Shown here: piece by piece, positions 43,104 through 52,491 of the stretch
Layout of the letters: each line of letters starts with the position of its first letter
How positions within the stretch are numbered: position 1 is the stretch's first letter
Origin: Oligosphaera ethanolica
GTDB taxonomy: Bacteria > Verrucomicrobiota > Lentisphaeria > Oligosphaerales > Oligosphaeraceae
Direction: 5' to 3'
NCBI RefSeq assembly: GCF_030814695.1
Contig: NZ_JAUSVL010000001.1
Span: 5,306,227 to 5,370,226, forward strand
Length of the DNA stretch: 64,000 bases
Made by a program: the position numbers and the translations under genes
Notes under the pieces: model-generated
What the model was told of the DNA's origin: nothing
Database searches by the model: none
Seen by the model: only the letters and a program-made list of their open reading frames with translations

Positions 43104-43808
43104 TCAGCCCTCCACTTTCTGGATCTTGCCATCGCGCATATACAGGCGCTTCCGGGCGAACTTGGCGATATCTGGCTCGTGGGTGACCATGATGATGGTC
43201 TTGCCTTCCTGGTTGAGTTTCTGCAATAGCTCAATGATTTCCATGCTGGTGGCCGAATCGAGATTGCCGGTCGGCTCATCCGCCAGCAAGAAAACCGGGT
43301 CGTTGGACAGCGCCCGCGCAATAGCCACGCGCTGCTGCTGCCCGCCGGACAACTCCGTCGGGCGGTGCCGCAGGCGGTCCTCCAGTCCCACCAACTTGGC
43401 CAGACTGTGCGCGCGATCCGTACGCTCCTTTGCCGACCAGCCCAGGTAATACAGCGGCAAGGCGATGTTCTCTTCTACCGTCAACTGCGGAATCAGATTG
43501 AAACTCTGGAAAATGAAGCCCAGGTACTTTAGGCGAATGTCGCTGAGCTCATTGTCGTCCAGTATGCTCACGTCCCGCCCTGAGAGGTAATAACTCCCCG
43601 AGGTCGGCCGGTCCAGGCAGCCCAGCAGATTGAGCATCGTACTCTTGCCTGAACCACTGGGGCCCATGATCGCCCAAAAACTGCCCTTGTCAAAATCGGC
43701 ACTGACGCCATCAAGCGCCCGCACTTCCTGCGTGCCCATTTTGTAGATCTTGTAAAGATCCACCAGCTGGACGGCGTAATCGCCCGGTTGTTTTATTGCT
43801 TCTGTCAT
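43104..43808 (-). CDS. MacB/LolD-type ABC transporter ATP-binding protein
   Basis: A 234-residue ATPase with Walker A GPSGSGKST, Q-loop FIFQSFNLIPQLT, signature LSGGQQQR, Walker B FLLADEPTGNLD and H-loop VTHEPD, all typical of the MacB/LolD/FtsE group (note the PTGNLD variant). The ATG at 43808 is preferred since the longer in-frame reading passes through the Pro/Arg-rich tail of the preceding adaptor gene in another frame; AGGGGG lies upstream. It sits 16 nt after the adaptor gene and 3 nt before the permease gene. Confidence 0.94.
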   Translation of the reverse strand: MTEAIKQPGDYAVQLVDLYKIYKMGTQEVRALDGVSADFDKGSFWAIMGPSGSGKSTMLNLLGCLDRPTSGSYYLSGRDVSILDDNELSDIRLKYLGFIFQSFNLIPQLTVEENIALPLYYLGWSAKERTDRAHSLAKLVGLEDRLRHRPTELSGGQQQRVAIARALSNDPVFLLADEPTGNLDSATSMEIIELLQKLNQEGKTIIMVTHEPDIAKFARKRLYMRDGKIQKVEG

Positions 43809-43824
43809 GCTGAGGTCCCCCTTC

Positions 43825-45846
43825 TCATGGCTGGACCGGCGGCGGCGGGGCGGCATCACCAGCGGGCGGCGGCGGCGCATCACCAGCGGGCGGCGGCGGC
43901 GCATCACCAGCGGGCGGCGGGAGCGCATCACCAGCGGGCGGCGGGGCGGCATCATCAGCGGGCGGCGGGGGCGCAGCTTCGGCACCGCCGCCTTCCGTGC
44001 GGCGTGGCCGGCGCCGGCGTTCGCCGCCCTCAGCGCCATCGCCTGCGGGTGCCGCACCTTCGCCGCGTTGTTCGCGCATGCGGCGGCCCATGGCTTCGCG
44101 TTCCTCGGGCGTCATGCTTTCGAAGCGCTTGCGCATGGCTTCACGTTCTTCGGCGCTCATGTTTTCAAAACGCCGGCGGCCGCCCTCGCGACGGGCGCCG
44201 TCGGCCGGCGCGACGTTTTCGGCAGCGCCGTCGGCCGGCGCGACGGCATCACCCCCGCCGCCGTTGTGGGGCCGGCGGCGGTTGTTGGCTGCCTGCCGGG
44301 CCGCCTCGTTGTTTTCGGCTTCTTCGCGGGTCGGTATTTTCATATCGACGACTTCTTCGCTGGCGCGGAGTGACACGGCCTCGTGCAGGGGCGGCGTCAC
44401 CAGCACCTCATCGCCGACTTTCAGACCAGACAGAATGCGCACCATGCGGTTGTTGTCCATGCCGATTTCCACGTCGCGACGCTCGACGCTGTCGCCTTGC
44501 CGGACATAGACAACAGGCGTGCCGGCGGCGCGCACGACGCACTGCACGGGCACGAACATGGCCTTGGTGTACTGCTCGATGATTATCTCGGCTTCGCAGT
44601 TCATGCCGGATTTGAGCACGCCGTCGCCGCCATCAATGCTCACTGTCGTGTTGTAAATTTTCAGATCGGGATTCATAAACATGCTCTGCGCGTCCGGCAA
44701 AGGCGCGACCTTGGTGATCTTGCCCAGGAATACCCGGCCCGGCAGAGCGTCAATGCGAATGCGCACCGGCAGACCAATGAAAATCTTCTTCAGGTTGGTC
44801 TCGTGGACTTTGATCTCGGCGTCGAAGGTGTCCGCCGTCGGCAGATAAATGAGCTCCTGGCGTTCAAAGACTTCCTGGCCTTCTTCGAGCGGCTGGGTGT
44901 TGGAGCGCCACGGCCCGCGGGAGCTGGTCGCGTAGATGACCAGGCCGTCCGCCGGCGCGTAAATCTGCGATTTTTCAATCTGCTCCTGGATTTTGACCAG
45001 CTTGCTTTTCTGACGATTGAGCTCCAATTCACGCGCGCGTAGCTGCGCCTCGGCCTGCACCACATTGGCGCGGCTGCTGCGTTGAATGCGCTCCAAGGCC
45101 ATGGTGCGCTGGCTGACATCGCTTTCCAGCTGGGCCACCTGCCGTTTATAGGTGTAATTTTTCGATAGCGCCAGATTGTTCTGGGCTGTCTTCAATTCCA
45201 GTTCGTAACGCTTGCCAGCCAACTTATCCGAACGGAATTCGGTTTCCGACAGGTATTTTTCCTCATACAGCGTCTTAGACCACTCGAGTTTGTACTGCGC
45301 CCGCTCCAGCTCTTCGGCAGCGAGGGTCACGCGGCTTTCCAGTTCATTGAGAGTCTTAGGATACTCGCCTTCTTGATATTTGATCAAATCCTCTTTGGCA
45401 AAGCGCAGGTCCAGCTCGGCCTTGTCCACATCGGCCTTGGCCTGGTTTTTCACCACTTCGAGATTCTCCACCGCTTGAACATGAGACGCCTGTGCATTCT
45501 GCACAGTGATTTCCTGGTTGACGAGATTGTCCTTCTGGGTCGACGAATCCAATTCGACCAGCAGATCGCCTTCCTTGACCCGCTGGCCTTCCGGCACGAT
45601 AAAGAGGATGGACACGCGGCCCTCGACCTGACTTTTGATCACGAGCTGTTCGCGAGGCTTGATGCTGCCTGACTCCGTCAGATTGATCACCAGCGGCCCC
45701 TCTTCCACTTTGGCGAAGATCTGCTTGGCCTGCTCGCCAGCCTTCGTCCGCTGCTCTTGCCAACGCAAATACCACTTCCCGCCGAACACCGCCACCACCA
45801 CCACCAGCAGCAGCACAAACCATTTCTTGCCACGCGTTTTTTTCAT
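43825..45846 (-). CDS. macA: MacA/HlyD-type periplasmic adaptor with long low-complexity tail
   Basis: A 673-residue membrane-fusion protein linking the ABC permease to TolC. The N-terminal helix (KWFVLLLVVVVAVFGGKWYL) anchors it; the biotinyl-lipoyl-like halves, the long coiled-coil hairpin (about 100-300, Gln/Glu/Leu-rich) and the beta-barrel domain (about 320-440, LPVRIRIDALPGRVFLGKI) follow. The membrane-proximal domain ends near 510. Residues 515-673 are an added tail: two EEREAM-x-x-R repeats (AEEREAMRKRFESM, PEEREAMGRRMRE), then Arg-rich and Pro-rich (PPPAGDA)n repeats. Ordinary MacA is about 370-400 residues. The gene lies between tolC and the ATPase gene. Confidence 0.92.
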   Translation of the reverse strand: MKKTRGKKWFVLLLVVVVAVFGGKWYLRWQEQRTKAGEQAKQIFAKVEEGPLVINLTESGSIKPREQLVIKSQVEGRVSILFIVPEGQRVKEGDLLVELDSSTQKDNLVNQEITVQNAQASHVQAVENLEVVKNQAKADVDKAELDLRFAKEDLIKYQEGEYPKTLNELESRVTLAAEELERAQYKLEWSKTLYEEKYLSETEFRSDKLAGKRYELELKTAQNNLALSKNYTYKRQVAQLESDVSQRTMALERIQRSSRANVVQAEAQLRARELELNRQKSKLVKIQEQIEKSQIYAPADGLVIYATSSRGPWRSNTQPLEEGQEVFERQELIYLPTADTFDAEIKVHETNLKKIFIGLPVRIRIDALPGRVFLGKITKVAPLPDAQSMFMNPDLKIYNTTVSIDGGDGVLKSGMNCEAEIIIEQYTKAMFVPVQCVVRAAGTPVVYVRQGDSVERRDVEIGMDNNRMVRILSGLKVGDEVLVTPPLHEAVSLRASEEVVDMKIPTREEAENNEAARQAANNRRRPHNGGGGDAVAPADGAAENVAPADGARREGGRRRFENMSAEEREAMRKRFESMTPEEREAMGRRMREQRGEGAAPAGDGAEGGERRRRPRRTEGGGAEAAPPPPADDAAPPPAGDALPPPAGDAPPPPAGDAPPPPAGDAAPPPPVQP

Positions 45847-45912
45847 CTCTTGCCCCTGTTGTTTCTTGTGTCTATACCATTTATTATCAAGCTATTACTG
45901 GCAATAATCCGC

Positions 45913-47847
45913 TCAAGGCGTGCTAAACTCGAGCTCCTGCCAGCGGCCGTCGACATCGACGGCGAGGACGCCGAGCTCGCGCTGGAATTCCAACTCGTTG
46001 GTGCGGTAGGAGACAATGGCCGAATTAAGCGAATTCTGAGCTGACAACAGCGCGTTCTGCGCTTCCAGGACGTCGCGGATTTCCGCGCGGCCGGCCTTGA
46101 GCAGCAGGTCGGTGCTTTTCACCCGGCGTTCAGCCAGAGTCACGGCCTGCCGCTGAATGATCACGCTGGAGCGATTCGACTGCAAGCTGCGCAGTTTCGC
46201 GCGCACACTTTGCTTGATGCCATCTTCAAAGCCTTGAAAACTGCGCACGGCCTTTTCCAGGCTGATCAGGCTATTGCGGTAATTGTTCCGTTCACGAGTC
46301 CGTTCAAATGGCAAATCGAGGTAAAGGAACGATGAGTAGCTGCCGACGGATGGCCGGAAATCGCCATTGTCCATGCCAGCTTGGCCCAGCGAACGGCCCT
46401 CGCCCACGGCCGCTCGACCGCCCAGCGTCAACTCCGCCCGTAACGCGTCTTCGGCAATCAGCACTTTGCGCTGCGCGTCCTCAATACGATCGAGGTAGTT
46501 GCGCAAATCCGGCCGCGTTGTCAAGGCAATGCGAACAGCGCGTTCGAGTTCAATTTCGTTGGGACCGGCGTTGCTGTTATCCAAATCCCGAAGCTCCACC
46601 GGCGCCTCGGCGTCAGGTACTTTCCCCGAGTAGTCCGTGATATCGGCAGTGGACATCATATCCGCAAAGCGCTGCTGCAAGCCCTGCAATTCGTCCTGCC
46701 GGGGTATGACCTCGGCATCCGGCGGCAGCCCCAGGAGGATGCGAAAGCTGTCCAGGGAATTGGCGTAAGATTCGCGGGCGTTGATCCAGTTATTGCGAGC
46801 GTTGAGTTCGTCCTGCACGGCCTGGTCAAACTGGTATTCTGGCATCAGACCGGCATCGGCCATGCGCCGTGAGCGCCGCGTGGAAAGCACCACGCGTTTG
46901 TAATTTTCCTCCTGATTGACCACCCGCTGGGCTGTCTGCAGGACACTCAGATACGAACTGGCAATGCGTACGACAAAATCGCGCTTGTACTGCTCAAATT
47001 CCCGCACGGCATACACCAGATTCCGCTCGGCCTGCGTCAGTGGCTCGCTAACGATGAACTCGCCGCTGCCCCGCAACAAGGGCACGGTGACAGAAGCATC
47101 ACCCGTAATGCCCCAGCTGGATTTGCGCTCACCAGTAAGCATTTTTACCAAGTCCACGCTGATACTGCTGGCCAGCTCGACGCCGTTCTTGAAGGTCCGC
47201 ACAAAGCCCAGGCCGCCATCATGGACCAAGCCAGTATTGCGGCGGGTGCCATCGTGAGTGCTGCTCAACGTGCTGTCAAACATGCCCGTGAACGTATTGC
47301 GGAAGGCGTCGTCTTCCAGGTCCAGGGCCAACGCCGTCTGAAACAGCTGGTCCTTGCGATCCTGAAACTCGCGACTGTTGTGCGCAGCGATCTGCAGGGC
47401 TTCCACCAAGGTCGGCTGTATCGGCTCGCTGCCGCGCCACTGCTCCTGATAGGCCGAGCCATCCCGCACATGACGGGCTGTCTGCCAACGGTCATCGTCT
47501 GCCAAATCGCGGATGCTCTGCGACGCCGGCGAGGACGTCTGCAGCCGCTGATCAATGAGCAGACGCCGACGCAGGCTGTCTGCCGCACTCTCCACGATGA
47601 TGGGCTCACTGCGGCCATTCTCCAGCTCCTGCGCTTTGCTGAGCAAGGCCGTGGCGCGTTCATCGGCCTGCTCGCGCCATTGCTGGCTCGTACGACAGCC
47701 AGTGATCAGCATAACAATGCCGATGCCTAACGATGCCAACCTGGTCAAAGACCGGCATGACCGCGCCGGCGGCACTTGCCCATAACGGCCCGTTGTACCG
47801 CCGAACTCAGCCCCATGGAGTTTCTGTGTGACGTGTTTTCCTGACAT
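45913..47847 (-). CDS. TolC-family outer-membrane efflux lipoprotein
   Basis: A 644-residue outer-membrane factor. The start at 47847 (AAGGA close upstream) gives an N-terminal region ending in a lipobox-like segment IVMLITGCRTS, so the mature protein probably begins with a lipid-modified Cys. The two OEP repeats, each forming coiled-coil helices and barrel strands, are recognisable (AERNLVYAVREFEQYKRDFV; TTRPDLRNYLDRIEDAQRKV; VKSTDLLLKAGRAEIRDVLE). It is longer than E. coli TolC (about 490) because of an N-terminal ~170-residue extension of charged helices. Part of the efflux operon, with 66 nt to the adaptor gene. Confidence 0.92.
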   Translation of the reverse strand: MSGKHVTQKLHGAEFGGTTGRYGQVPPARSCRSLTRLASLGIGIVMLITGCRTSQQWREQADERATALLSKAQELENGRSEPIIVESAADSLRRRLLIDQRLQTSSPASQSIRDLADDDRWQTARHVRDGSAYQEQWRGSEPIQPTLVEALQIAAHNSREFQDRKDQLFQTALALDLEDDAFRNTFTGMFDSTLSSTHDGTRRNTGLVHDGGLGFVRTFKNGVELASSISVDLVKMLTGERKSSWGITGDASVTVPLLRGSGEFIVSEPLTQAERNLVYAVREFEQYKRDFVVRIASSYLSVLQTAQRVVNQEENYKRVVLSTRRSRRMADAGLMPEYQFDQAVQDELNARNNWINARESYANSLDSFRILLGLPPDAEVIPRQDELQGLQQRFADMMSTADITDYSGKVPDAEAPVELRDLDNSNAGPNEIELERAVRIALTTRPDLRNYLDRIEDAQRKVLIAEDALRAELTLGGRAAVGEGRSLGQAGMDNGDFRPSVGSYSSFLYLDLPFERTRERNNYRNSLISLEKAVRSFQGFEDGIKQSVRAKLRSLQSNRSSVIIQRQAVTLAERRVKSTDLLLKAGRAEIRDVLEAQNALLSAQNSLNSAIVSYRTNELEFQRELGVLAVDVDGRWQELEFSTP

Positions 47848-47914
47848 AGTCCTTCTTGTCCTGAATGCTAACAACCCCTGATACCCGATCGAATATATGA
47901 AAATTACTACTGTA

Positions 47915-48535
47915 TCATGATTGCGCCCGGCTGAGGACCTCGTCGGCACTGCGACGATAGGCACCCAAGCAGAATAGCTCCACCAAGCTCTCCAAACTTA
48001 AATCGCTGTTACGGCCATGCATGCGCATCGCCCCCCAGCCATACAACTGGTTGAGCAGTATTCCCGCCATTGTCTCGGCCTTCACCCCTTCGCGCATGAC
48101 GCCAGCAGCAATCCCACGCTCGAAAACCTGCGCAAATGCCCGCAATAATCGCATGTAGTCGTCATGCCAGCGCCGATGAAACTCGCCCTTGCTCTCCCCC
48201 GCAAGACGCTTGCCAATCAAAAATACCTGCTGCAGTATGTGATGACGCTGCTCGTGAAAATCAACAATCCGCCGACACGTCGTCAACAATACACGATGAA
48301 AATCACCAGGCGCCTGCGAGGTCTCCACCACCGCCTGCAATAAATCCTCACGCGCAGCCTCGACTATCGCCAGCAATAACGCTTCCTTGCTACTGAAATA
48401 ACGGTAAATCGTCCCTTTGCCCACACCAGCCGCACACGCCACCGCGTCCATCGTGATCTCATCATATCGCTGAGCCGCAAATAAACCCTCGCCAGCAGAC
48501 ATGATCTGCCGACGCTTCGCATCCGTCTTCCGCAT
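47915..48535 (-). CDS. TetR/AcrR-family transcriptional repressor
   Basis: A 206-residue regulator. The N-terminal helix-turn-helix is clear (YDEITMDAVACAAGVGKGTIYRYFSSKEALLLAIVE, about 24-59); the C-terminal ligand domain is variable, as expected. It is the first gene of the efflux operon, 67 nt before tolC, and probably represses it. A 16-bp palindrome of the type bound by TetR proteins lies 56 nt upstream of its start codon. The inducing ligand is unknown, though MacAB-type pumps export antibiotics, lipids or peptides. Confidence 0.93.
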   Translation of the reverse strand: MRKTDAKRRQIMSAGEGLFAAQRYDEITMDAVACAAGVGKGTIYRYFSSKEALLLAIVEAAREDLLQAVVETSQAPGDFHRVLLTTCRRIVDFHEQRHHILQQVFLIGKRLAGESKGEFHRRWHDDYMRLLRAFAQVFERGIAAGVMREGVKAETMAGILLNQLYGWGAMRMHGRNSDLSLESLVELFCLGAYRRSADEVLSRAQS

Positions 48536-48590
48536 GACAAAACTCCCCCATGATTACTGCAACTAAAAACATGAACCCAAATACCACAAA

Positions 48591-48606
48591 AACTGACCGG
48601 GCAGTT
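48591..48606. promoter_or_regulatory. Putative TetR-type operator
   Basis: AACTGACCGGGCAGTT is an inverted repeat (AACTG...CAGTT about a CCGG centre) upstream of the tetR-like gene. Operators of similar form (ACTGACCGGTCAGT) are well known for TetR-family repressors of efflux genes. Its position suits autoregulation of the whole operon. Confidence 0.6.
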
Positions 48607-48660
48607 CCATATGCAGCTTAACGCCGAGGCGCCGGCGTTATTGTCTTATTTGTTCTTTTT

Positions 48661-48811
48661 TCTCGGACGGATCAGACGGATCGGACGGATCGGACTGATC
48701 AAGTCGTCGGATCGGTCGGATCGGTCGGATCGGTCCGATCCGTCCGCGAAAAAGACAGTCAATCAGACTGATCAGACTGATCAGACTGATCAGACTGATC
48801 ACGTCGTCTGA
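48661..48811. repeat. GATC-containing 9-bp tandem arrays
   Basis: Two blocks of 9-bp units: CGGACGGAT / CGGATCGGT variants (48661-48752) and GATCAGACT units (48775-48812). Nearly every unit carries a GATC. The junction CGGATCGG-T-CCGATCCG is itself a hairpin. The remainder of the 48536-49041 spacer contains no gene. Confidence 0.9.
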
Positions 48812-49041
48812 TGCGCCCGATCATCAAAATGCAGTCGAGGCTCCCCGCTACCTCCATAAAACATGACAAAACATGACATATCATCGCGCTTCTCCACGCC
48901 AAGCCTCGAAAAACTGACAACTCAGTATATATTAGCACACAAATTTATGTCACGCTTCACGAGCGTTGACAGCCCAGGTCCAGACATGCCACCGGCCGCA
49001 GCATTGCTGCCGGATGGGCAACAGAACAAAGTGAGGACGGT

Positions 49042-51171
49042 ATGCACGAAGAAATGTCGGTTGTTGCGCAGATTTCGATTTTGGCGATTCAGATTGGCGT
49101 GATTATCTTTGCGGCGCGCTTCTGCGGCAAAGCCGCGCAGCGTTTTCACATTCCGCCGGTGTTGGGCGAACTCCTGGCTGGTGTTATCATTGGCCCCTAT
49201 TTGCTGGGTGGCATTGGCTTTGGCGCCGGTCATTTTGCCCAGGGCCTTTTCGCGTTACCAGCCAGCGGTGGCCTGCCGGTATCAACGCCTCTGTACGGCA
49301 TCGCGACGCTGGGGTCGATCATTCTGCTGTTTATGTCCGGCCTGGAAACCGACCTGCGCCTGTTCTTTCGCTACTCGGTTGCCGGTACGGTCATCGGCTT
49401 GGGCGGCGTCATCTTCTCGTTCGGCTTTGGTGCCGGCTTGGGCATGCTCATGCTCGACGTCGGCTTCATGGACCCGCGTTGTCTCTTCCTCGGCATCCTG
49501 AGCACAGCGACATCCGTGGGCATCACCGCGCGCATCTTGTCCGAAAAGAAAAGCATTGATTCGCCGGAGGGTACGACCATCCTGGCCGCAGCAGTGATTG
49601 ACGACGTGCTGGGCATCATCTGCCTGGCCGTGGTCATGGGCATCGTCGCCGTTTCCACGGGCGACGGCGGCGGGGTCGACTGGACAAGGATTGAGATCAT
49701 CGCGGTGAAAAGTGTCGGCATCTGGCTGGGCGTCACGGCCCTGGGCCTGGTAACGGCACACCACATCGCAAAATTTCTGAAGCTGTTCCGGCCCTCGGCG
49801 GTGTATTCCATTTTGGCCTTTGGCCTGGCCTTACTGCTGGCGGGGCTCTTTGAGCAGGCCGGCCTGGCGATGATTGTCGGTGCCTACGTCATGGGCCTGA
49901 GCTTGTCCAAGACCGACATTGCCTTTTCCCTGCAACGTTCACTGCGTGGCATCTATGATTTTCTCGTGCCAGTCTTCTTCGTGGTTATGGGCATGCTGGT
50001 TGACGTCCGCGTACTGGGTGACATGGATGTGCTCACCTTCGGCCTGCTCTACAGCGCCCTGGCGATAATCAGCAAAATCATTGGCTGCGCCCTGCCCGCG
50101 CTATTCCTGAACTTCAATATGTTAGGCGCCCTACGCATTGGCGCCGGCATGATCCCCCGCGGCGAAGTCGCCCTGATCATCGCCGGCATTGGCGCAACCA
50201 CCACCATGATGGTCGGCGGCCAACCCACGCCGATCATCGACCCGAAACTCTTCGGCGTCGCCATCATCATGACCTTGATGACCACCATTGTCGCGCCGCC
50301 GATGCTGTCAATGATGCTCGGCATCCCCGGCAAAGGCGTCAAAAAAGATGTCGCCGACGCCACGCTCGTCTTCACCCACTTCACACTGCCCTCCGAAGTC
50401 GTCCGCGATTTTGTCCTGCGCACCCTTATGGAAAACCTCCGCCTCGAGGGCTTCCGCCATTCGGAATTCACTCGCGACGAAAACATCATCAACTTCCGTA
50501 AAGAAAATGTCACGTTCACCCTGCTGATCGACAACAACGGTTTCGACTTTGAATCATCTAGTGACAACGTCCGCCTCATCCGCACAGCGATGTATGAGAC
50601 CTTCGTCGAACTGCACAAAAACATGGAAGAGCTCAAACGCATGGCCTGCCCGGTGGGCATGAGCGAAGGCATCATCAATGGCAGTGAGGCGCCGAGGAAA
50701 CGCGTCCCCCTGGACTTGGACAAAATCATCAGCCATGATTGCGTGGTCAACGACCTCAAGGCCACGACCCACGAGGCGGCCATCTGCGAGCTGGTACAGG
50801 TCCTGGCTCGCTCCGGCCGCCTGCTGGACATCGAGCTCTGCCAGCGCGACGTCCTCGCCCGCGAGGCCGTCGTCCACACCTGCATCGCCGGCGGCATCGC
50901 CCTGCCCCACGCCCGCACCAACGGCGTCAGCGAGCTGGTCACCGCCATCGGCATCAGCCGCAATGGCTGTGACACCCCTGGCGACAACGGCCCCAAAACA
51001 AGAATCTTCGTCCTCAGTCTCTGCCCAAAATTCGCCGAAGGGCCCTATCTACAGTTTGTGGCGCACGTCGCCTCCGTCCTCGGCAACGAAAAGAACGTCC
51101 AGGCCTTGAGCGCCAGCCCTGAAATCGAAGACATCCGCGCGGTCTTCCTCAGCAAGCTCAAAAAAGGGTGA
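49042..51171 (+). CDS. Cation/proton antiporter fused to PTS EIIA-2 domain
   Basis: A 709-residue CPA2-type antiporter (Kef/NapA-like) with about 12 membrane helices to residue 430; conserved motifs include IPPVLGELLAGVIIGP near 33-48 and the paired acidic DD in AAVIDDVLGIICL. A cytoplasmic linker (about 440-555) precedes a C-terminal PTS fructose-type EIIA domain (about 560-705) with the phosphorylatable H623 in GIALPHARTNG. Phosphorylation by HPr could couple ion transport to sugar status or nitrogen signalling; no PTS genes are nearby. GAGG is 6 nt before the ATG. A strong terminator follows. Exported ion (K+ or Na+) is not determined. Confidence 0.9.
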   Translation: MHEEMSVVAQISILAIQIGVIIFAARFCGKAAQRFHIPPVLGELLAGVIIGPYLLGGIGFGAGHFAQGLFALPASGGLPVSTPLYGIATLGSIILLFMSGLETDLRLFFRYSVAGTVIGLGGVIFSFGFGAGLGMLMLDVGFMDPRCLFLGILSTATSVGITARILSEKKSIDSPEGTTILAAAVIDDVLGIICLAVVMGIVAVSTGDGGGVDWTRIEIIAVKSVGIWLGVTALGLVTAHHIAKFLKLFRPSAVYSILAFGLALLLAGLFEQAGLAMIVGAYVMGLSLSKTDIAFSLQRSLRGIYDFLVPVFFVVMGMLVDVRVLGDMDVLTFGLLYSALAIISKIIGCALPALFLNFNMLGALRIGAGMIPRGEVALIIAGIGATTTMMVGGQPTPIIDPKLFGVAIIMTLMTTIVAPPMLSMMLGIPGKGVKKDVADATLVFTHFTLPSEVVRDFVLRTLMENLRLEGFRHSEFTRDENIINFRKENVTFTLLIDNNGFDFESSSDNVRLIRTAMYETFVELHKNMEELKRMACPVGMSEGIINGSEAPRKRVPLDLDKIISHDCVVNDLKATTHEAAICELVQVLARSGRLLDIELCQRDVLAREAVVHTCIAGGIALPHARTNGVSELVTAIGISRNGCDTPGDNGPKTRIFVLSLCPKFAEGPYLQFVAHVASVLGNEKNVQALSASPEIEDIRAVFLSKLKKG

Positions 51172-51240
51172 ACGGCCCTGGCCGCGCTGCCGTCCCGGCG
51201 GCGTGAAATGAGCGACCAGTAAACCCCGATTTATCACCGC

Positions 51241-51285
51241 CGCCGGTACTTGGCATTCCCTGCCAATTACCGGCGTTTCTTTTTT
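51241..51285 (+). terminator. Rho-independent terminator after the antiporter
   Basis: GCCGGTA-c-TTGGCA and TGCCAA-t-TACCGGC form a 13-bp stem with a TTCCC loop, followed by TTTCTTTTTT. It isolates the antiporter gene from the phosphate operon. Confidence 0.9.
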
Positions 51286-51320
51286 CCCTGCTTAACGCAA
51301 TCCTAACCTCGTCATCATCA

Positions 51321-51350
51321 TTGACACAAGAAAACTCCTTATCGTAATGG
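51321..51350 (+). promoter_or_regulatory. Weak candidate promoter of the pst operon
   Basis: A perfect TTGACA lies about 80 nt before the pstS ribosome site, but only TAATGG follows at 18 nt. A GTCATCATCATTGACA stretch is faintly like Pho-box half sites without correct spacing. PhoB-dependent promoters often have poor -35 hexamers, so this is tentative. Confidence 0.3.
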
Positions 51351-51429
51351 TCAGTACAGCAGACGATGCGACGAATGTCTCCCCGCCCGACGCGGGAGAA
51401 CAGAACCAACACCAACACAGGAGTAGGCA

Positions 51430-52434
51430 ATGATGAAGAAAACAATGTGCACAGCGCTTGCCGGTTTGACCACCCTTCTTGGCTCGGCCTTTGCCCAACA
51501 GACCATCAACGGCGCGGGCGCGTCCTTCCCAGCGCCCGTGTACCAGAACTGGACCTACACTTTCAGCCAAAGCAGCAAGGGCATCACGGTGAACTACCAG
51601 AGCGTGGGTTCCGGCGCCGGCCTCAACCAGATCAAGGCCAAAACGGTCGATTTCGCCGGCACCGACAATCCACTCACCATCGAAGAACAGGAAAGCGAAG
51701 GCCTCGTGCAGTTCCCCATGCTCACTGGCGGCGTGGTCATCATCGTCAACCTGCCCGGCGTCGCCGATGGCGAGCTCAAACTCAGCCGCAAAGCCCTCGC
51801 AGACATCTACCTGGGCAAGATCACCGCCTGGAATGACCCGGCCATCAGCGCCACCAATCCCGGCATGAAACTGCCCAGCATGAAAATCACCGTCGTGCGC
51901 CGGGCGGACGCCAGCGGCACCTCCTTCATCTTCACCAACTACCTCAGCAAAATCTCGACAGAGTGGGCGGAAAAAGTCGGCGCCGCCGCTTCCGTGCAGT
52001 GGCCAGTGGGCCTGGGCGGCCAAAAGAACCCCGGCGTCTGCAACAACGTCGCCAAGATCCGTGGCAGCATCGGCTACACGGAATACACTTACGCCGTCGA
52101 AGCGAAAATCACCACCTCCCAGCTCGAAAACCGCGCAGGCGTCTTCGTCAAACCCACGGTCGAGTCGTTCATGGCCTCGGCGGCCAACGCCGACTGGAAA
52201 AACGCCCCCGGCTACTATATGATTCTCACTGACCAGGACGGCGCGGATTCCTGGCCGATCACCGGCGTGACCTACATCCTCCTCCGCAAAGACAGCCCCG
52301 CCGAAACCCGCGAGGCCATCAAAGCCTACGTCAACTGGTGCTTCGCTACCGGCGCCACCGCCGCCAAACGCCTCAATTACGTGCCCATACCCGAGAATGT
52401 CGTCAAGCTCATTCAAAGTACGGTCCTGAACTGA
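51430..52434 (+). CDS. pstS: Phosphate-binding periplasmic protein
   Basis: High-affinity phosphate receptor of the Pst ABC system. The 334-residue protein has a signal peptide (TALAGLTTLLGSAFA) and the mature start QQTINGAGASFPAPVYQNW, with phosphate-contact segments VNYQSVGSGAGLNQI, DFAGTDNPLT and RRADASGTSFIFTNYLS, all as in E. coli PstS. There is no lipobox, so it is soluble in the periplasm. AGGAG is 6 nt upstream of the ATG. First gene of a seven-gene phosphate operon; a stable hairpin directly after the stop may protect its mRNA, matching the usual need for more PstS than transporter. Confidence 0.97.
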   Translation: MMKKTMCTALAGLTTLLGSAFAQQTINGAGASFPAPVYQNWTYTFSQSSKGITVNYQSVGSGAGLNQIKAKTVDFAGTDNPLTIEEQESEGLVQFPMLTGGVVIIVNLPGVADGELKLSRKALADIYLGKITAWNDPAISATNPGMKLPSMKITVVRRADASGTSFIFTNYLSKISTEWAEKVGAAASVQWPVGLGGQKNPGVCNNVAKIRGSIGYTEYTYAVEAKITTSQLENRAGVFVKPTVESFMASAANADWKNAPGYYMILTDQDGADSWPITGVTYILLRKDSPAETREAIKAYVNWCFATGATAAKRLNYVPIPENVVKLIQSTVLN

Positions 52435-52446
52435 CCAGACAACAGC

Positions 52447-52482
52447 GCCGCCGGGAACGCCCATAACGCGTTCCCCGGCGGC
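52447..52482 (+). promoter_or_regulatory. Stable stem-loop between pstS and pstC
   Basis: GCCGCCGGGAACGC pairs with GCGTTC-C-CCGGCGGC over 14 bp with a single bulged C and a 7-nt loop. There is no T-run, so it is more likely an mRNA-stabilising or partially terminating element than a terminator. Confidence 0.6.
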
Positions 52483-52491
52483 AACATAGCG

